Shown here piece by piece: positions 1 through 7,010 of a DNA stretch of 21,558 bases. The notes beneath the pieces are model-generated. The model made no database searches. It was given only the letters and a program-made list of their open reading frames with translations, and was not told the DNA's origin. Position 1 is the first letter of the stretch, and each line of letters opens with the position of its first letter. The stretch covers positions 1 through 21,558 of the forward strand of contig WRKK01000352.1 in the NCBI GenBank assembly GCA_009782245.1, given 5' to 3'. A program made the translations under genes and the position numbers. Origin of the DNA: Defluviitaleaceae bacterium. Its GTDB lineage: Bacteria > Bacillota > Clostridia > Lachnospirales > WQUN01.

Positions 1-2
1 GC

Positions 3-1007
3 CGAATAATTTCAGCCCACGGCGGCGGAGCATTTAGCGTACAATACAGCAATATAGCCGATTCTGACCAATGGCTGTACAGCCACAAAATTTTAACGCA
101 CTTAATGCAAAACGGCACAATAGAGGAAGTTTTGGCTACTAATTACGCCGAACTTTTTGCAAAAGCACCGTTTTATTTGCATGAATATGCAGTTACAATG
201 CAAGCGGATTGGTTTAGTGCTACTTTTGTGCAAAGCGGCATAATAATTCCAGATGAATTTAGGCAAATACTGGTTATTCCGCCAACTGACGGCATAACCG
301 CAACTGTAATTTTTGTAGCAGAAGACGGCTACAGTTACAAATTTTCCGTTGCACCCACAGAAGAAGCCGATTTTAGGCACAATATTTACAACAACGCAAA
401 TAACCCGTATTATACGGCGGAAAACGGCGTTTTTGTACGGGCGAATAATTCTGTATTTTACGGCGTTTCGGTGCAGCACCCTTATGCTGATATTTTCGGC
501 TTTTCGCTAAATTTTGTACAGGATATGGTGTCCGTTTTCTTTAGAAACCCCGCAACAATCCGCACAATAGTTAGAGATGATTCCTGGGTTTTTCGGGACG
601 TTAATACCGTTGTTGTTTACCACGATACAAATATTTTAGAGTACATAAACTACCGCGCAATAGACCGCAGCAGACAGCCCACTTTTTTAGAGGATTATTC
701 CGCCGCAATACAATTTATTTTGCAGGACGCTTTAATAACAAACGATTTTTATTTGGCAGGTTTTACCGAAAACAGCGGCACACACACGTTTTATTTCAAT
801 TTTACGGTTGACAATATGCCTGTTTCGTTGCCCAATAATTGGCCAGCAGATAACCCTTTGCAACACGCAATAATCGTTACTGTTGACCACGCCACCGTTG
901 TGCGTTACCGCAAATTAGCAGTGAATTTTTATGCAAATTTTGAGGTTAGATTGAATAATTTTGCAAGTTTGCAAAATCATATTGCAGAAATTTTAGGGGC
1001 AAATTAA
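3..1007 (+). CDS. 3' part of an unidentified protein gene, cut by the window start
   Basis: The reading frame is open from base 3 to the TAA at 1005-1007, so the gene begins outside the window. The first ATG in view (105) is internal: the 34 codons before it read normally and it has no ribosome site. The visible 334 residues are rich in Asn, Phe, Tyr and Val and look beta-rich, with no catalytic motif or membrane segment. The C-terminal stretch (from about NDFYLAGFTENSG to VVRYRKLAVNF) has the look of a repeated extracytoplasmic beta domain of the YycH/YycI regulatory type. That resemblance is weak and I would not annotate it. It is followed by a palindromic repeat and pheA on the same strand, about 115 bases later. 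Function unknown. Confidence 0.75.
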   Translation, partial: RIISAHGGGAFSVQYSNIADSDQWLYSHKILTHLMQNGTIEEVLATNYAELFAKAPFYLHEYAVTMQADWFSATFVQSGIIIPDEFRQILVIPPTDGITATVIFVAEDGYSYKFSVAPTEEADFRHNIYNNANNPYYTAENGVFVRANNSVFYGVSVQHPYADIFGFSLNFVQDMVSVFFRNPATIRTIVRDDSWVFRDVNTVVVYHDTNILEYINYRAIDRSRQPTFLEDYSAAIQFILQDALITNDFYLAGFTENSGTHTFYFNFTVDNMPVSLPNNWPADNPLQHAIIVTVDHATVVRYRKLAVNFYANFEVRLNNFASLQNHIAEILGAN

Positions 1008-1019
1008 CCCCCAGATAGT

Positions 1020-1098
1020 AGCGACCGTAGGGGCGACCGTCCTCGGTCGCCCGTCCTATCTAGTTTACAATATTTTAATAAAAGTGTACGCAGGTGGG
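1020..1098. repeat. Dispersed palindromic repeat, GACCG hairpin core with GTACGCAGG tail
   Basis: A perfect 9-bp hairpin, GGGCGACCG (1031-1039) and CGGTCGCCC (1044-1052) with loop TCCT, is flanked by GTAG and GTCC. About 30 bases downstream lies AAAAGTGTACGCAGGTGG (1080-1097), the reverse complement of the CCACCTGCGTACACTTTT tail seen at the other repeat sites. The same hairpin recurs at 15343-15364 and, inverted, at 21534-21555. No T-tract follows the stem, so it is not a standard terminator. It occupies most of the gap between the upstream gene and pheA. Confidence 0.85.
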
Positions 1099-1121
1099 GC
1101 AAATTAATAGGAGTGATTTTT

Positions 1122-1952
1122 TTGGAAAAAACGGGTTATTTAGGCCCAAAGGGGACTTTCACACAGCAAGCCGCCGCCATTTTAGCACCGCAAACAGAAT
1201 TTGTTCCGTTGCGAGATATAAAAGAAATATTTGATACGGTTGACAACGGCTTGTGCAACATAGGAATAGCACCTATAGAAAACTCGACAGGAGGCTCTGT
1301 TAATGCTACTTTAGATGCGTTGTTGGCAAGCAGCGTACTAATAACAGAGTTGTTAGTTATGCCTATCTGCCACGCAATAATGAGCAATAGTGCCGCACCA
1401 CAAAAAGTTTTGGCACACCCGCAAGCGTTGGCACAATGCCGAGAATATCTGCGGGAAAATTTTGCTAATATTCCGCAAATAACTTGCAGCAGCAACGGCG
1501 AGGCCGCCGCAATAGCCAGCAAAGACAGCACCGTAGCGGCAATAGCACCAATTTACGCCGCAAAAGAATACAGCCTTAATATCTTGGGTAAAAATATTCA
1601 AGATAGTGCGGTTAATAGCACCAGTTTTATAAAGGTAGAAAAAGAGGAAAAATCTACAAAAAACGACAATACAACAAGCAAAACGCAAAATTATCGCACA
1701 ACTATAGCGTTTTCCACCGAAAACCGCCCTGGGTCGCTGTGCAAAATATTGGGCATTTTTGACCATTATCACATAAATATGTCAAAAATACTAAGCCGCC
1801 CAAATCCCGCACGGCTAGGCGAATATATTTTTTTTGTGGATATAGAAAACTACAACGCACTAGATGCAAAAAAATCGCTAAACAAAATAAAACACGCCGA
1901 TAACATAACTATGTACAAATTTTTAGGAGAGTACCCAACAAAAAACCCGTAA
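1122..1952 (+). CDS. pheA: Prephenate dehydratase with C-terminal ACT domain
   Basis: Converts prephenate to phenylpyruvate in phenylalanine synthesis, in the cytoplasm. The catalytic domain is shown by YLGPKGTFTQQAA near the N-terminus, PIENSTGGSVNATLD, and AHPQALAQC. The regulatory ACT domain (from about residue 190) carries RPGSL (the GALV region) and LSRP (the ESRP region), usually linked to Phe feedback binding. The length of 276 aa fits stand-alone Gram-positive PheA. The frame also opens at GTG 1113, but AGGAG (1109-1113) lies 8 nt before TTG 1122 and overlaps the GTG, so TTG 1122 is chosen. Odd point: the usually strict TRF substrate motif reads NSTSF, so Thr is kept but Arg is replaced by Ser. 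A Lys/Glu/Asn-rich linker separates the two domains. Family assignment is firm; the substrate-site change is seen directly. Confidence 0.93.
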   Translation: MEKTGYLGPKGTFTQQAAAILAPQTEFVPLRDIKEIFDTVDNGLCNIGIAPIENSTGGSVNATLDALLASSVLITELLVMPICHAIMSNSAAPQKVLAHPQALAQCREYLRENFANIPQITCSSNGEAAAIASKDSTVAAIAPIYAAKEYSLNILGKNIQDSAVNSTSFIKVEKEEKSTKNDNTTSKTQNYRTTIAFSTENRPGSLCKILGIFDHYHINMSKILSRPNPARLGEYIFFVDIENYNALDAKKSLNKIKHADNITMYKFLGEYPTKNP

Positions 1953-2014
1953 AATAGGCAATATATTTTTGCAGACGGCAATTTTTGCCCAAATTTTTCT
2001 GCTTTTTAATACAC

Positions 2015-2043
2015 TTGACATTAAATTTGCTTTATTTTACAAT
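2015..2043 (+). promoter_or_regulatory. Sigma-A type promoter for the toxin-antitoxin / kinase gene run
   Basis: TTGACA at 2015-2020 and TACAAT at 2038-2043 are separated by 17 bases, with an AT-rich surround. The next gene starts at 2074 behind a near-perfect AGGAGG (2064-2069). This is the only strong promoter seen between pheA and the kinase at 3012, so it probably drives all five genes. Confidence 0.8.
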
Positions 2044-2073
2044 ATAATTATAATGTTTTTTTAGGAGGAAATT

Positions 2074-2220
2074 ATGATAGATATAACAACCACCGCCGAC
2101 GAAGAATACGACCGCTATTTTAACCCCGTAAACCTTGCGGTGCTTGAAGAATCCTATGCACAGGCGGAAAGAGGCGAATTTATAGTAAAAACTATGGAGG
2201 AGTTGGAATCTTACGAATGA
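2074..2220 (+). CDS. 48-aa antitoxin-like peptide
   Basis: A short gene starting at ATG 2074, 4 nt after TAGGAGGAA, and ending in TGA at 2218-2220, where ATGA overlaps the next start. The protein begins MIDITTTADEEYDRYF and ends FIVKTMEELESYE. The second half, NLAVLEESYAQAERGEF followed by IVKTMEEL, resembles the C-terminal toxin-binding tail of RelB/DinJ or Phd-type antitoxins. There is no room for the ribbon-helix-helix or Phd fold that normally precedes it. The ribosome site, the promoter just upstream and the translational overlap argue that it is expressed rather than debris. It could be a minimal antitoxin for a toxin encoded elsewhere or for the YafQ downstream. The assignment is by pattern resemblance only. 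Confidence 0.6.
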   Translation: MIDITTTADEEYDRYFNPVNLAVLEESYAQAERGEFIVKTMEELESYE

Positions 2221-2495
2221 TAGACAAAGAAAACGAAAACTGGCAAAACTGGGACTGGAGCGCCCACAACAACTGCCAGCATATTCCCAACGCCGAAACA
2301 ATAGCGGCTATGGAAGAAACAGAGGAAATATTACGCAAAATTAGGGCAGGGGAATATTCGGGGCCATCGTATGATTCCTTTGAAGAAATGCTTGCGGAGA
2401 TTGATGCAGAAATAGCGGCGGAAGAAGAGGAAGAAAGAAGATTGGCAGCCGAAAATCCAAAAGCGGAGCGGATATTATATGAACTACAAAATTAA
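2217..2495 (+). CDS. RelB/DinJ-tail antitoxin-like protein paired with YafQ
   Basis: A 92-aa, strongly acidic protein. Residues about 23-65, starting at IPNAETIAAMEETEEIL and ending SYDSFEEMLAEID, match the pattern of the C-terminal toxin-wrapping tail of RelB/DinJ antitoxins. In that family this tail normally follows a ribbon-helix-helix DNA-binding domain of about 50 residues. Here that domain is absent and replaced by a short Asn/Trp-rich segment. A Glu/Ala-rich helix (DAEIAAEEEEERR) is added at the end. The start overlaps the preceding stop as ATGA, with GGAGGAG 14 nt upstream, and the 3' end overlaps yafQ by 17 bases, the usual antitoxin-toxin coupling. It is most likely the YafQ antitoxin, but without visible means to bind its own promoter. 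Confidence 0.7.
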   Translation: MIDKENENWQNWDWSAHNNCQHIPNAETIAAMEETEEILRKIRAGEYSGPSYDSFEEMLAEIDAEIAAEEEEERRLAAENPKAERILYELQN

Positions 2496-2760
2496 ACGCA
2501 CCGCCGCATTTAGGCGAGAATTTAGAAATTTACGCAAGAGTGGCTACAACATGAAAAAATTGGGCTATGTAGTCAACCTACTGAAAAAAGGTATTCCGTT
2601 GCCGTCAAACCACGACGATCACGCTCTTGTCGGCAACTGGAAAGGCTTTAGAGAGTGCCACGTTGCACCCGATTGGTTGCTGATTTACAAAATCGATGCT
2701 GGCGTATTGGTGCTAACCTTGCAACGCACAGGCTCACACGCCGACTTGTTTAACAAATAA
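2479..2760 (+). CDS. yafQ: YafQ-type mRNA interferase toxin
   Basis: A 93-aa RelE-superfamily toxin that, in characterised YafQ proteins, cleaves mRNA on the ribosome. The signature is well kept: LPSNHDDHALVGNWKG, then FRECHVAPDWLLIYKI and RTGSHADLF. The residues matching the catalytic set of E. coli YafQ are all present (the His of DHAL, the His of ECH, the Asp-Trp of PDW, and the His and Phe of SHADLF), so it is predicted to be active. It overlaps the upstream antitoxin-like gene by 17 bases. The next gene is a HicB-like protein 23 bases on, and then a histidine kinase. Family assignment is confident; toxicity is inferred from the intact active site. Confidence 0.92.
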   Translation: MNYKIKRTAAFRREFRNLRKSGYNMKKLGYVVNLLKKGIPLPSNHDDHALVGNWKGFRECHVAPDWLLIYKIDAGVLVLTLQRTGSHADLFNK

Positions 2761-2783
2761 GCAAATAAGGAGTTAAAATTCCA

Positions 2784-2996
2784 ATGACCCCAAAATACCA
2801 AATACTAATCCATTGGAGCAACGACGACAACGCCTATATAGCAGAAGTACCCGAACTGCCTGGCTGTATGGCGGACGGCAAAACCATTGCCGAAGTTGCC
2901 GCTAACGTTGAAATTATCATCGAAGAATGGCTAGAATCCGCCGCTTTGGACGGCGAGCCGATTCCCGTGCCAAATGAAAAATTAATGTACGCTTAG
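2784..2996 (+). CDS. Short HicB-family antitoxin-like protein without a HicA partner
   Basis: A 70-aa protein with the compact HicB fold signature: YQILIHWSNDDNAYIAEVPE, then LPGCMADGKTIAEVAANVE, a helix with EEWLE, and GEPIPVP. HicB proteins neutralise HicA toxins and often carry a C-terminal HTH or ribbon-helix-helix; here the protein ends right after the HicB core. No HicA-like gene is visible on either side; the adjacent toxin is YafQ. AAGGAG at 2767-2772 precedes the ATG. Only 15 bases separate its stop from the histidine kinase start, so the two are almost certainly cotranscribed. It may be an orphan antitoxin, or a HicB-fold protein used for something else. Confidence 0.8.
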   Translation: MTPKYQILIHWSNDDNAYIAEVPELPGCMADGKTIAEVAANVEIIIEEWLESAALDGEPIPVPNEKLMYA

Positions 2997-3011
2997 CAAA
3001 GGAAACCAAAA

Positions 3012-5447
3012 ATGACCCAAAAAACAAAAAAAATAATATTTATACTCACCGAAGCCATATCGCTAGTGGCTTTTTCGGTGTTGCTGTGGTTTACCATGAC
3101 ACACAGCTTACGTGGACTCGTCTTTTTTCTTGCTGGCTCTGCACTTATTCACGTGCTGTTTGACACTATCCGCCGCACTTTATGGAAAGAAACTTTCCAA
3201 TTCGACGAAAATGGCGAAGAAACTTCCAAAAATCCCATTAAAGCCATTAAAATCGGCAAATATAGCGTTGAACTAAATCCCAAAAACGTCAAAATGCAAA
3301 CTATGCTCCTCGATGCCGCAATGGGTTTCCTTTTCATTGCGGGAACGCTTAATCTTGTGGACGCGCTCGAACCCTACGATTTGTCGTTTGACACGGTTGG
3401 GTTGCCAATCGGATTTTTGATTGGTGCAGTTGCTTTGCTTATCGCCAAATTCAACAACAGCCGCCAAGCCGCCGAACGTGCCCGCGCAATAGCCGAACGT
3501 GCCAACGAAAGCAAAAGCCATTTTCTCGCCACAATGTCCCACGAAATCCGCACCCCGCTCAACGCAATTATCGGCATAACACAAATTCAACTGCAAAAAG
3601 ACAACCTGCCGCAAGAATATTCCACCGTTTTTGACCGCATTTACACCAGCGGCGACGGCTTGCTAAGCATTATCAACGATATTTTGGATATGTCCAAAAT
3701 CGAGGCGGGTAAATTTGAACTTATGCAAAACGAATATTATCTGGCAAGCCTTATCCATGACATTGTGCAGCTGAATGTCGTGCGGCTAGGCACAAAATCC
3801 ATCGATTTCCAGCTAGACGTAAGTGCCGATCTACCCGCAAAACTCATGGGCGACGACGTTCGCATAAAGCAAATTCTCAACAATCTGCTCTCAAACGCCA
3901 TAAAATACACCGACAAAGGCTTTATCAAGCTATCCGTCAGTCATTCCCAGAAAGACGGGCTGATTGTTCTGCGGTTTCGGGTGGCGGACAGCGGACAGGG
4001 CATGAAACCCGAAGATGTTGAAAATTTGTTTTCGGCGTACTCTCGGTTTAACTTGGAGGTAAACCGCATAACCGAGGGCGTTGGGCTGGGCATGAACATA
4101 ACACAGCGGCTAGTTGAAATGATGCGCGGCAAAATCGAAGTTTCCAGTGAATACGGCAAAGGGAGCGTGTTCACAGTAGAAATTTTGCAACGAGAAATGT
4201 ACCCGTATGAAACAATCGGTGCAGAGTTGGCAAGCATTGTGGAACAATCCAGTAAATTGGGGCTTTACCCGCACGAGGTCATCGGCGACGAACTTGCAAG
4301 CCAGCTAAGCAATTTTAGTTTCAACAACCACAAGGCACAGCTGACAATCCAGCCAATGCCGTACGGCAAGGTGCTTGTGGTGGACGACACCGAGATAAAT
4401 TTGTACGTGGCGGAGGGCTTGCTTGCACCGTACCAATTAGCTGTAAGCACGGTGGCGAGCGGCTTTGCGGCGTTGGAGAACGTGGCGAACGGCGAGCAAT
4501 ACGATATAATTTTCATGGATCACATGATGCCGAAAATGGACGGAATAGAAACGACCAAGAAAATCCGAGAAAGCGGCTATAACGGGACGATAGTAGCACT
4601 TACAGCAAACGCAATCGCTGGCAACGAGCAAATGTTCCGAGAAAACGGCTTTGACGGCTTTATTTCCAAGCCGATAAACATCACAATTTTGGACGAAACG
4701 CTACACAAATTTATACGAGAAAAACGTCCCAAAGATGCAGAAATAGCGGAAGATGCCGCCACGAAAATTTACGAACTTTCACGCAAACTGACGGAAACGG
4801 AAGAAACGCCGAAACCTACACAAAAGGTGGAAAACCCAAATGTGCCGAACGTGCCAAACGTGCCAAATGTACCAAAACAAACAAAACCCGCTCCACAAGC
4901 GGAACTTGACCCCAAAATGGCGGACATATTCTGCCGTGATGCCGAAAAAGCAATAGCGACAATGCACACAACATTATCCGAGTTATCCGCCGAAAACATG
5001 AAATTATTCACAATAACGGTGCATTCCATGCGGTCGGCACTGTACAATATAGGCGAAACCACCGACAAAATTCAAGCGGCACAACTATTGGAAGAGGCGG
5101 GCAACGTAGCGAACAAGGTATATATAATGTCGCAAGCGGAGTTGTTCATAGAAATTTTGCAGGAGATAATAATAAAAATTCGTCCGCAATCCACCGAGCC
5201 GCAACTTAGCGAAATTGAAGAAGACACCGCATTTTTAGCGGAGCAGTTGACGTTACTTCAGCAGGCTTGCGAAGAATACAACGACACCGCCGCCTACGCC
5301 ACTTTGGAGCGTTTGCAACAAAAACAATGGCAACCCGCCACCAACAGCGAGTTGGAGCATATTAATAATGCGTTATTTTTACACAGCGATTTTGAAAGAG
5401 CGGCAGAGTTAGCAAGGCGGCTTTTTGCGGGGGTTAGAGGGGGATAA
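3012..5447 (+). CDS. Hybrid sensor histidine kinase with receiver and Hpt domains
   Basis: An 811-aa membrane kinase. Hydrophobic segments near residues 8-28, 33-50, 97-116 and 129-146 suggest four N-terminal membrane helices. A short coiled region (RQAAERARAIAERANES) follows, then HisKA with SHFLATMSHEIRTPL (phospho-acceptor His177). The HATPase has NNLLSNAIKYT, DSGQGM and EGVGLGM. A receiver domain (about 452-573) has VVDD, phospho-Asp503 in FMDHMMP, and the Lys of SKPI. An Hpt-like domain is centred on His671 in VHSMRSALYNIG. All phosphorelay residues are therefore present in one chain, but no separate response regulator is adjacent. The linker before Hpt holds a Val-Pro-Asn repeat, and the HATPase-receiver linker holds a duplicated motif (YETIGAELAS / HEVIGDELAS). 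AAAGGAAA (2998-3005) precedes ATG 3012. It is fourth in line behind the toxin-antitoxin genes; the signal is unknown. Confidence 0.93.
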   Translation: MTQKTKKIIFILTEAISLVAFSVLLWFTMTHSLRGLVFFLAGSALIHVLFDTIRRTLWKETFQFDENGEETSKNPIKAIKIGKYSVELNPKNVKMQTMLLDAAMGFLFIAGTLNLVDALEPYDLSFDTVGLPIGFLIGAVALLIAKFNNSRQAAERARAIAERANESKSHFLATMSHEIRTPLNAIIGITQIQLQKDNLPQEYSTVFDRIYTSGDGLLSIINDILDMSKIEAGKFELMQNEYYLASLIHDIVQLNVVRLGTKSIDFQLDVSADLPAKLMGDDVRIKQILNNLLSNAIKYTDKGFIKLSVSHSQKDGLIVLRFRVADSGQGMKPEDVENLFSAYSRFNLEVNRITEGVGLGMNITQRLVEMMRGKIEVSSEYGKGSVFTVEILQREMYPYETIGAELASIVEQSSKLGLYPHEVIGDELASQLSNFSFNNHKAQLTIQPMPYGKVLVVDDTEINLYVAEGLLAPYQLAVSTVASGFAALENVANGEQYDIIFMDHMMPKMDGIETTKKIRESGYNGTIVALTANAIAGNEQMFRENGFDGFISKPINITILDETLHKFIREKRPKDAEIAEDAATKIYELSRKLTETEETPKPTQKVENPNVPNVPNVPNVPKQTKPAPQAELDPKMADIFCRDAEKAIATMHTTLSELSAENMKLFTITVHSMRSALYNIGETTDKIQAAQLLEEAGNVANKVYIMSQAELFIEILQEIIIKIRPQSTEPQLSEIEEDTAFLAEQLTLLQQACEEYNDTAAYATLERLQQKQWQPATNSELEHINNALFLHSDFERAAELARRLFAGVRGG

Positions 5448-5448
5448 A

Positions 5449-5520
5449 CGGGCGATCGTCCACCTGCGTACATTTAGACTAAATCAGAACGGGAAAACGG
5501 GCGGATAATATCCGCCCGTT
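5449..5520. repeat. Dispersed palindromic repeat, GGAT hairpin core
   Basis: Contains GGGCGATCGTCCACCTGCGT, then the small palindrome TTTAGACTAAA (5473-5483), and a perfect hairpin core, CGGGCGGAT / ATCCGCCCG. The same order of modules, inverted, is found at 20733-20790. It belongs to the same family as the 1020-1098, 15196-15375, 20652-20791 and 21529-21558 elements but carries a different hairpin core from the GACCG type. Confidence 0.8.
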
Positions 5521-5526
5521 ATTTTT
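5496..5526 (+). terminator. Probable rho-independent terminator after the histidine kinase, formed by a repeat hairpin
   Basis: AACGGGCGGAT (5496-5506) pairs perfectly with ATCCGCCCGTT (5510-5520) around a 3-base loop, an 11-bp stem, followed by ATTTTTG. It lies 48 bases after the kinase stop. The hairpin is itself a member of the dispersed repeat family, so termination may be a borrowed role. Confidence 0.7.
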
Positions 5527-5610
5527 GTTAAGTTGTTTCAGTATAATAGCAACCCCCACGAAAATTCAAAAAATATGCACAATTTTCGTTCAACATCATT
5601 AAAAAATTTA

Positions 5611-5677
5611 CCTGTCTGCCGACAGGCAGGGCGGGTCAAGGGGCGCGCTCCTTGCGGGGTGTGGGGCGGAGCCCCAC
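5611..5677. repeat. Pair of short palindromes in the convergent gap
   Basis: CCTGTC/GACAGG (5611-5626, loop TGCC) overlaps CTGCC/GGCAG, forming a compound palindrome. GTGGGGC (5661-5667) pairs with GCCCCAC (5671-5677) around GGA. The second stem ends 11 bases short of the 3' end of the minus-strand M23 gene, but neither strand shows a good T-tract, so a terminator role is only possible. The GC-rich block from 5629 to 5677 contrasts with the AT-rich sequence just before it. A related CCTGTCGGAC is found in the repeat at 20671-20680. Confidence 0.55.
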
Positions 5678-5688
5678 GGTTTTATTCC

Positions 5689-6984
5689 CTACAGCCCTAA
5701 AAACGGATTCGGGCTTATGTGGCTGCCGTTTCGGCGTACTTCAAAATGGAGGTGCGGGCCTGTTGATATGCCTGTTGTGCCTACACGGGCTATTACGTCG
5801 CCACGGTTTACCCATTGTCCCTCGGAAACTAGGTTGCGGGAGTTATGACCATACAACGTTGTTAAGCCGTTGCCGTGATCGATTATTACGGTGTTGCCAA
5901 ACCCGCCGCGCCAGCCAGATGCAATTACAAAACCCGATTCTGCCGCAATTATATTTGTACCCGAAGGTGCAGGAATATCCACGCCTGTGTGAAATTCTGG
6001 GCGGCGTGTTATGGGGTGCGTACGGTTGCCATAACCGCTAGATACCCTTGTATGCCCTGGCACAGGCCACGCCATAGTTCCGCCAGCGTGTACTGGTGCG
6101 GCGGCTTGTGCGGCGGCTTGCTCGGCGGTGGGCTGACGTGCGGCACGTTCGGCGGCCTCGCGGGCCTCACGTTCGGCACGTTCGCGGGCGGCACGTTCGG
6201 CGGCGGCTTGTGCGGCTCTGCGGCGTTCTGCCTCTTCCGCTTGCCTTGCCCGTTCTAATGCTTGCTGTATTTCTATTCCTATTTGCCTGTCGGTTTCTTC
6301 TAATTGGCGTACGAGTAATTCTTGTTGAGTTGCAACATCTTCTAGCCGCCACATGAAGTTTTCTTTATTGCTTAACGCCAGCTGCAAATCTGCAACACGT
6401 TCCGCTTGCAACACTTGCAACGATTCGTAGCGGGTCATTGTTCTAAAGGTTTCTTCTAGCGTTTTTTCTACTAAATCTTCTGCATCTTGCAGCCTTGTCG
6501 CCATTTCTCGGTCTGTGCGGGCTATTGCATTCATATGTTCTAATCTAGCCAAAAAATCCAAAAAGCTGTTTGCCTGCATAACAACCTCTAAATAGCCCAT
6601 TGGCCCGTGAATATACATAACGCGCAATCTGGTCTTAAAGCGGTCAAAATGGTCGTCTCTGTCTTGGCGGGCTTGTTCTAGGTCTAGCTCTGCCAGTTCC
6701 AAATCCAGCCTTGTTTCTTCTAGCGATTCTTCTATTAGAACCAGCTGATCGGTTGCGTGTTCCAAAACTATGTCCATTTCCAAAATTTCCAGTTCCAAGG
6801 TTTCCATTTCCTGCAAAATTTCGATGTATTCGCCCCTAGCACCAGCTATTTCGGCTTGTACTTCAATGCGGCGCTGTTCTAGTTCTGCCACGCTGCTTGC
6901 ACTAACCACCACTAATGGCGTTAAAATTGCAAAAGCTAATGTTACCAACATCAATTTTTTAGCACTTTGTGCCAATTTCTTCAT
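5689..6984 (-). CDS. PcsB/EnvC-like secreted M23 peptidoglycan hydrolase with coiled-coil domain
   Basis: A 431-aa exported protein. The N-terminus has a Lys-rich start, a hydrophobic core (LMLVTLAFAILTPLVVV) and SAS, a likely signal peptide. Residues about 30-290 are a long Glu/Leu/Ala/Arg-rich coiled coil, with the ARARQAEEAERRRAA-type helix at its end. The C-terminal LytM/M23 domain has HTGVDIP (His332, Asp336), YGHN (His380) and GPHLHFE (His411, His413), the complete zinc and catalytic set. In Gram-positive bacteria such proteins are activated at the septum by FtsEX, to which the coiled coil docks. ftsX lies immediately upstream (26-base gap), which supports that role. AGGAGG lies just before ATG 6984. 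The Ala/Arg/Glu-rich coil gives GC-rich DNA and many spurious antisense frames. Unlike EnvC, all the metal ligands are intact, so it is predicted to be enzymatically active. Confidence 0.9.
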   Translation of the reverse strand: MKKLAQSAKKLMLVTLAFAILTPLVVVSASSVAELEQRRIEVQAEIAGARGEYIEILQEMETLELEILEMDIVLEHATDQLVLIEESLEETRLDLELAELDLEQARQDRDDHFDRFKTRLRVMYIHGPMGYLEVVMQANSFLDFLARLEHMNAIARTDREMATRLQDAEDLVEKTLEETFRTMTRYESLQVLQAERVADLQLALSNKENFMWRLEDVATQQELLVRQLEETDRQIGIEIQQALERARQAEEAERRRAAQAAAERAARERAEREAREAAERAARQPTAEQAAAQAAAPVHAGGTMAWPVPGHTRVSSGYGNRTHPITRRPEFHTGVDIPAPSGTNIIAAESGFVIASGWRGGFGNTVIIDHGNGLTTLYGHNSRNLVSEGQWVNRGDVIARVGTTGISTGPHLHFEVRRNGSHISPNPFLGL

Positions 6985-7010
6985 AAGAATAACCTCCTAA
7001 AAAAATTCCA

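Noticed and set aside
1136..1772. Minus-strand open frames opposite pheA.
   Set aside because: The plus-strand gene has the complete domain pattern of prephenate dehydratase; the opposite frames are Cys/Ala-rich shadows.
5652..6356. Several plus-strand open frames opposite the M23 gene (for example near 5652-6041, 5875-6258 and 6096-6356).
   Set aside because: They arise from the GC-rich Ala/Arg/Glu coiled-coil codons on the other strand, are Cys/Arg/Gly-rich, and lack ribosome sites; the minus-strand gene has a signal peptide and complete M23 motifs.
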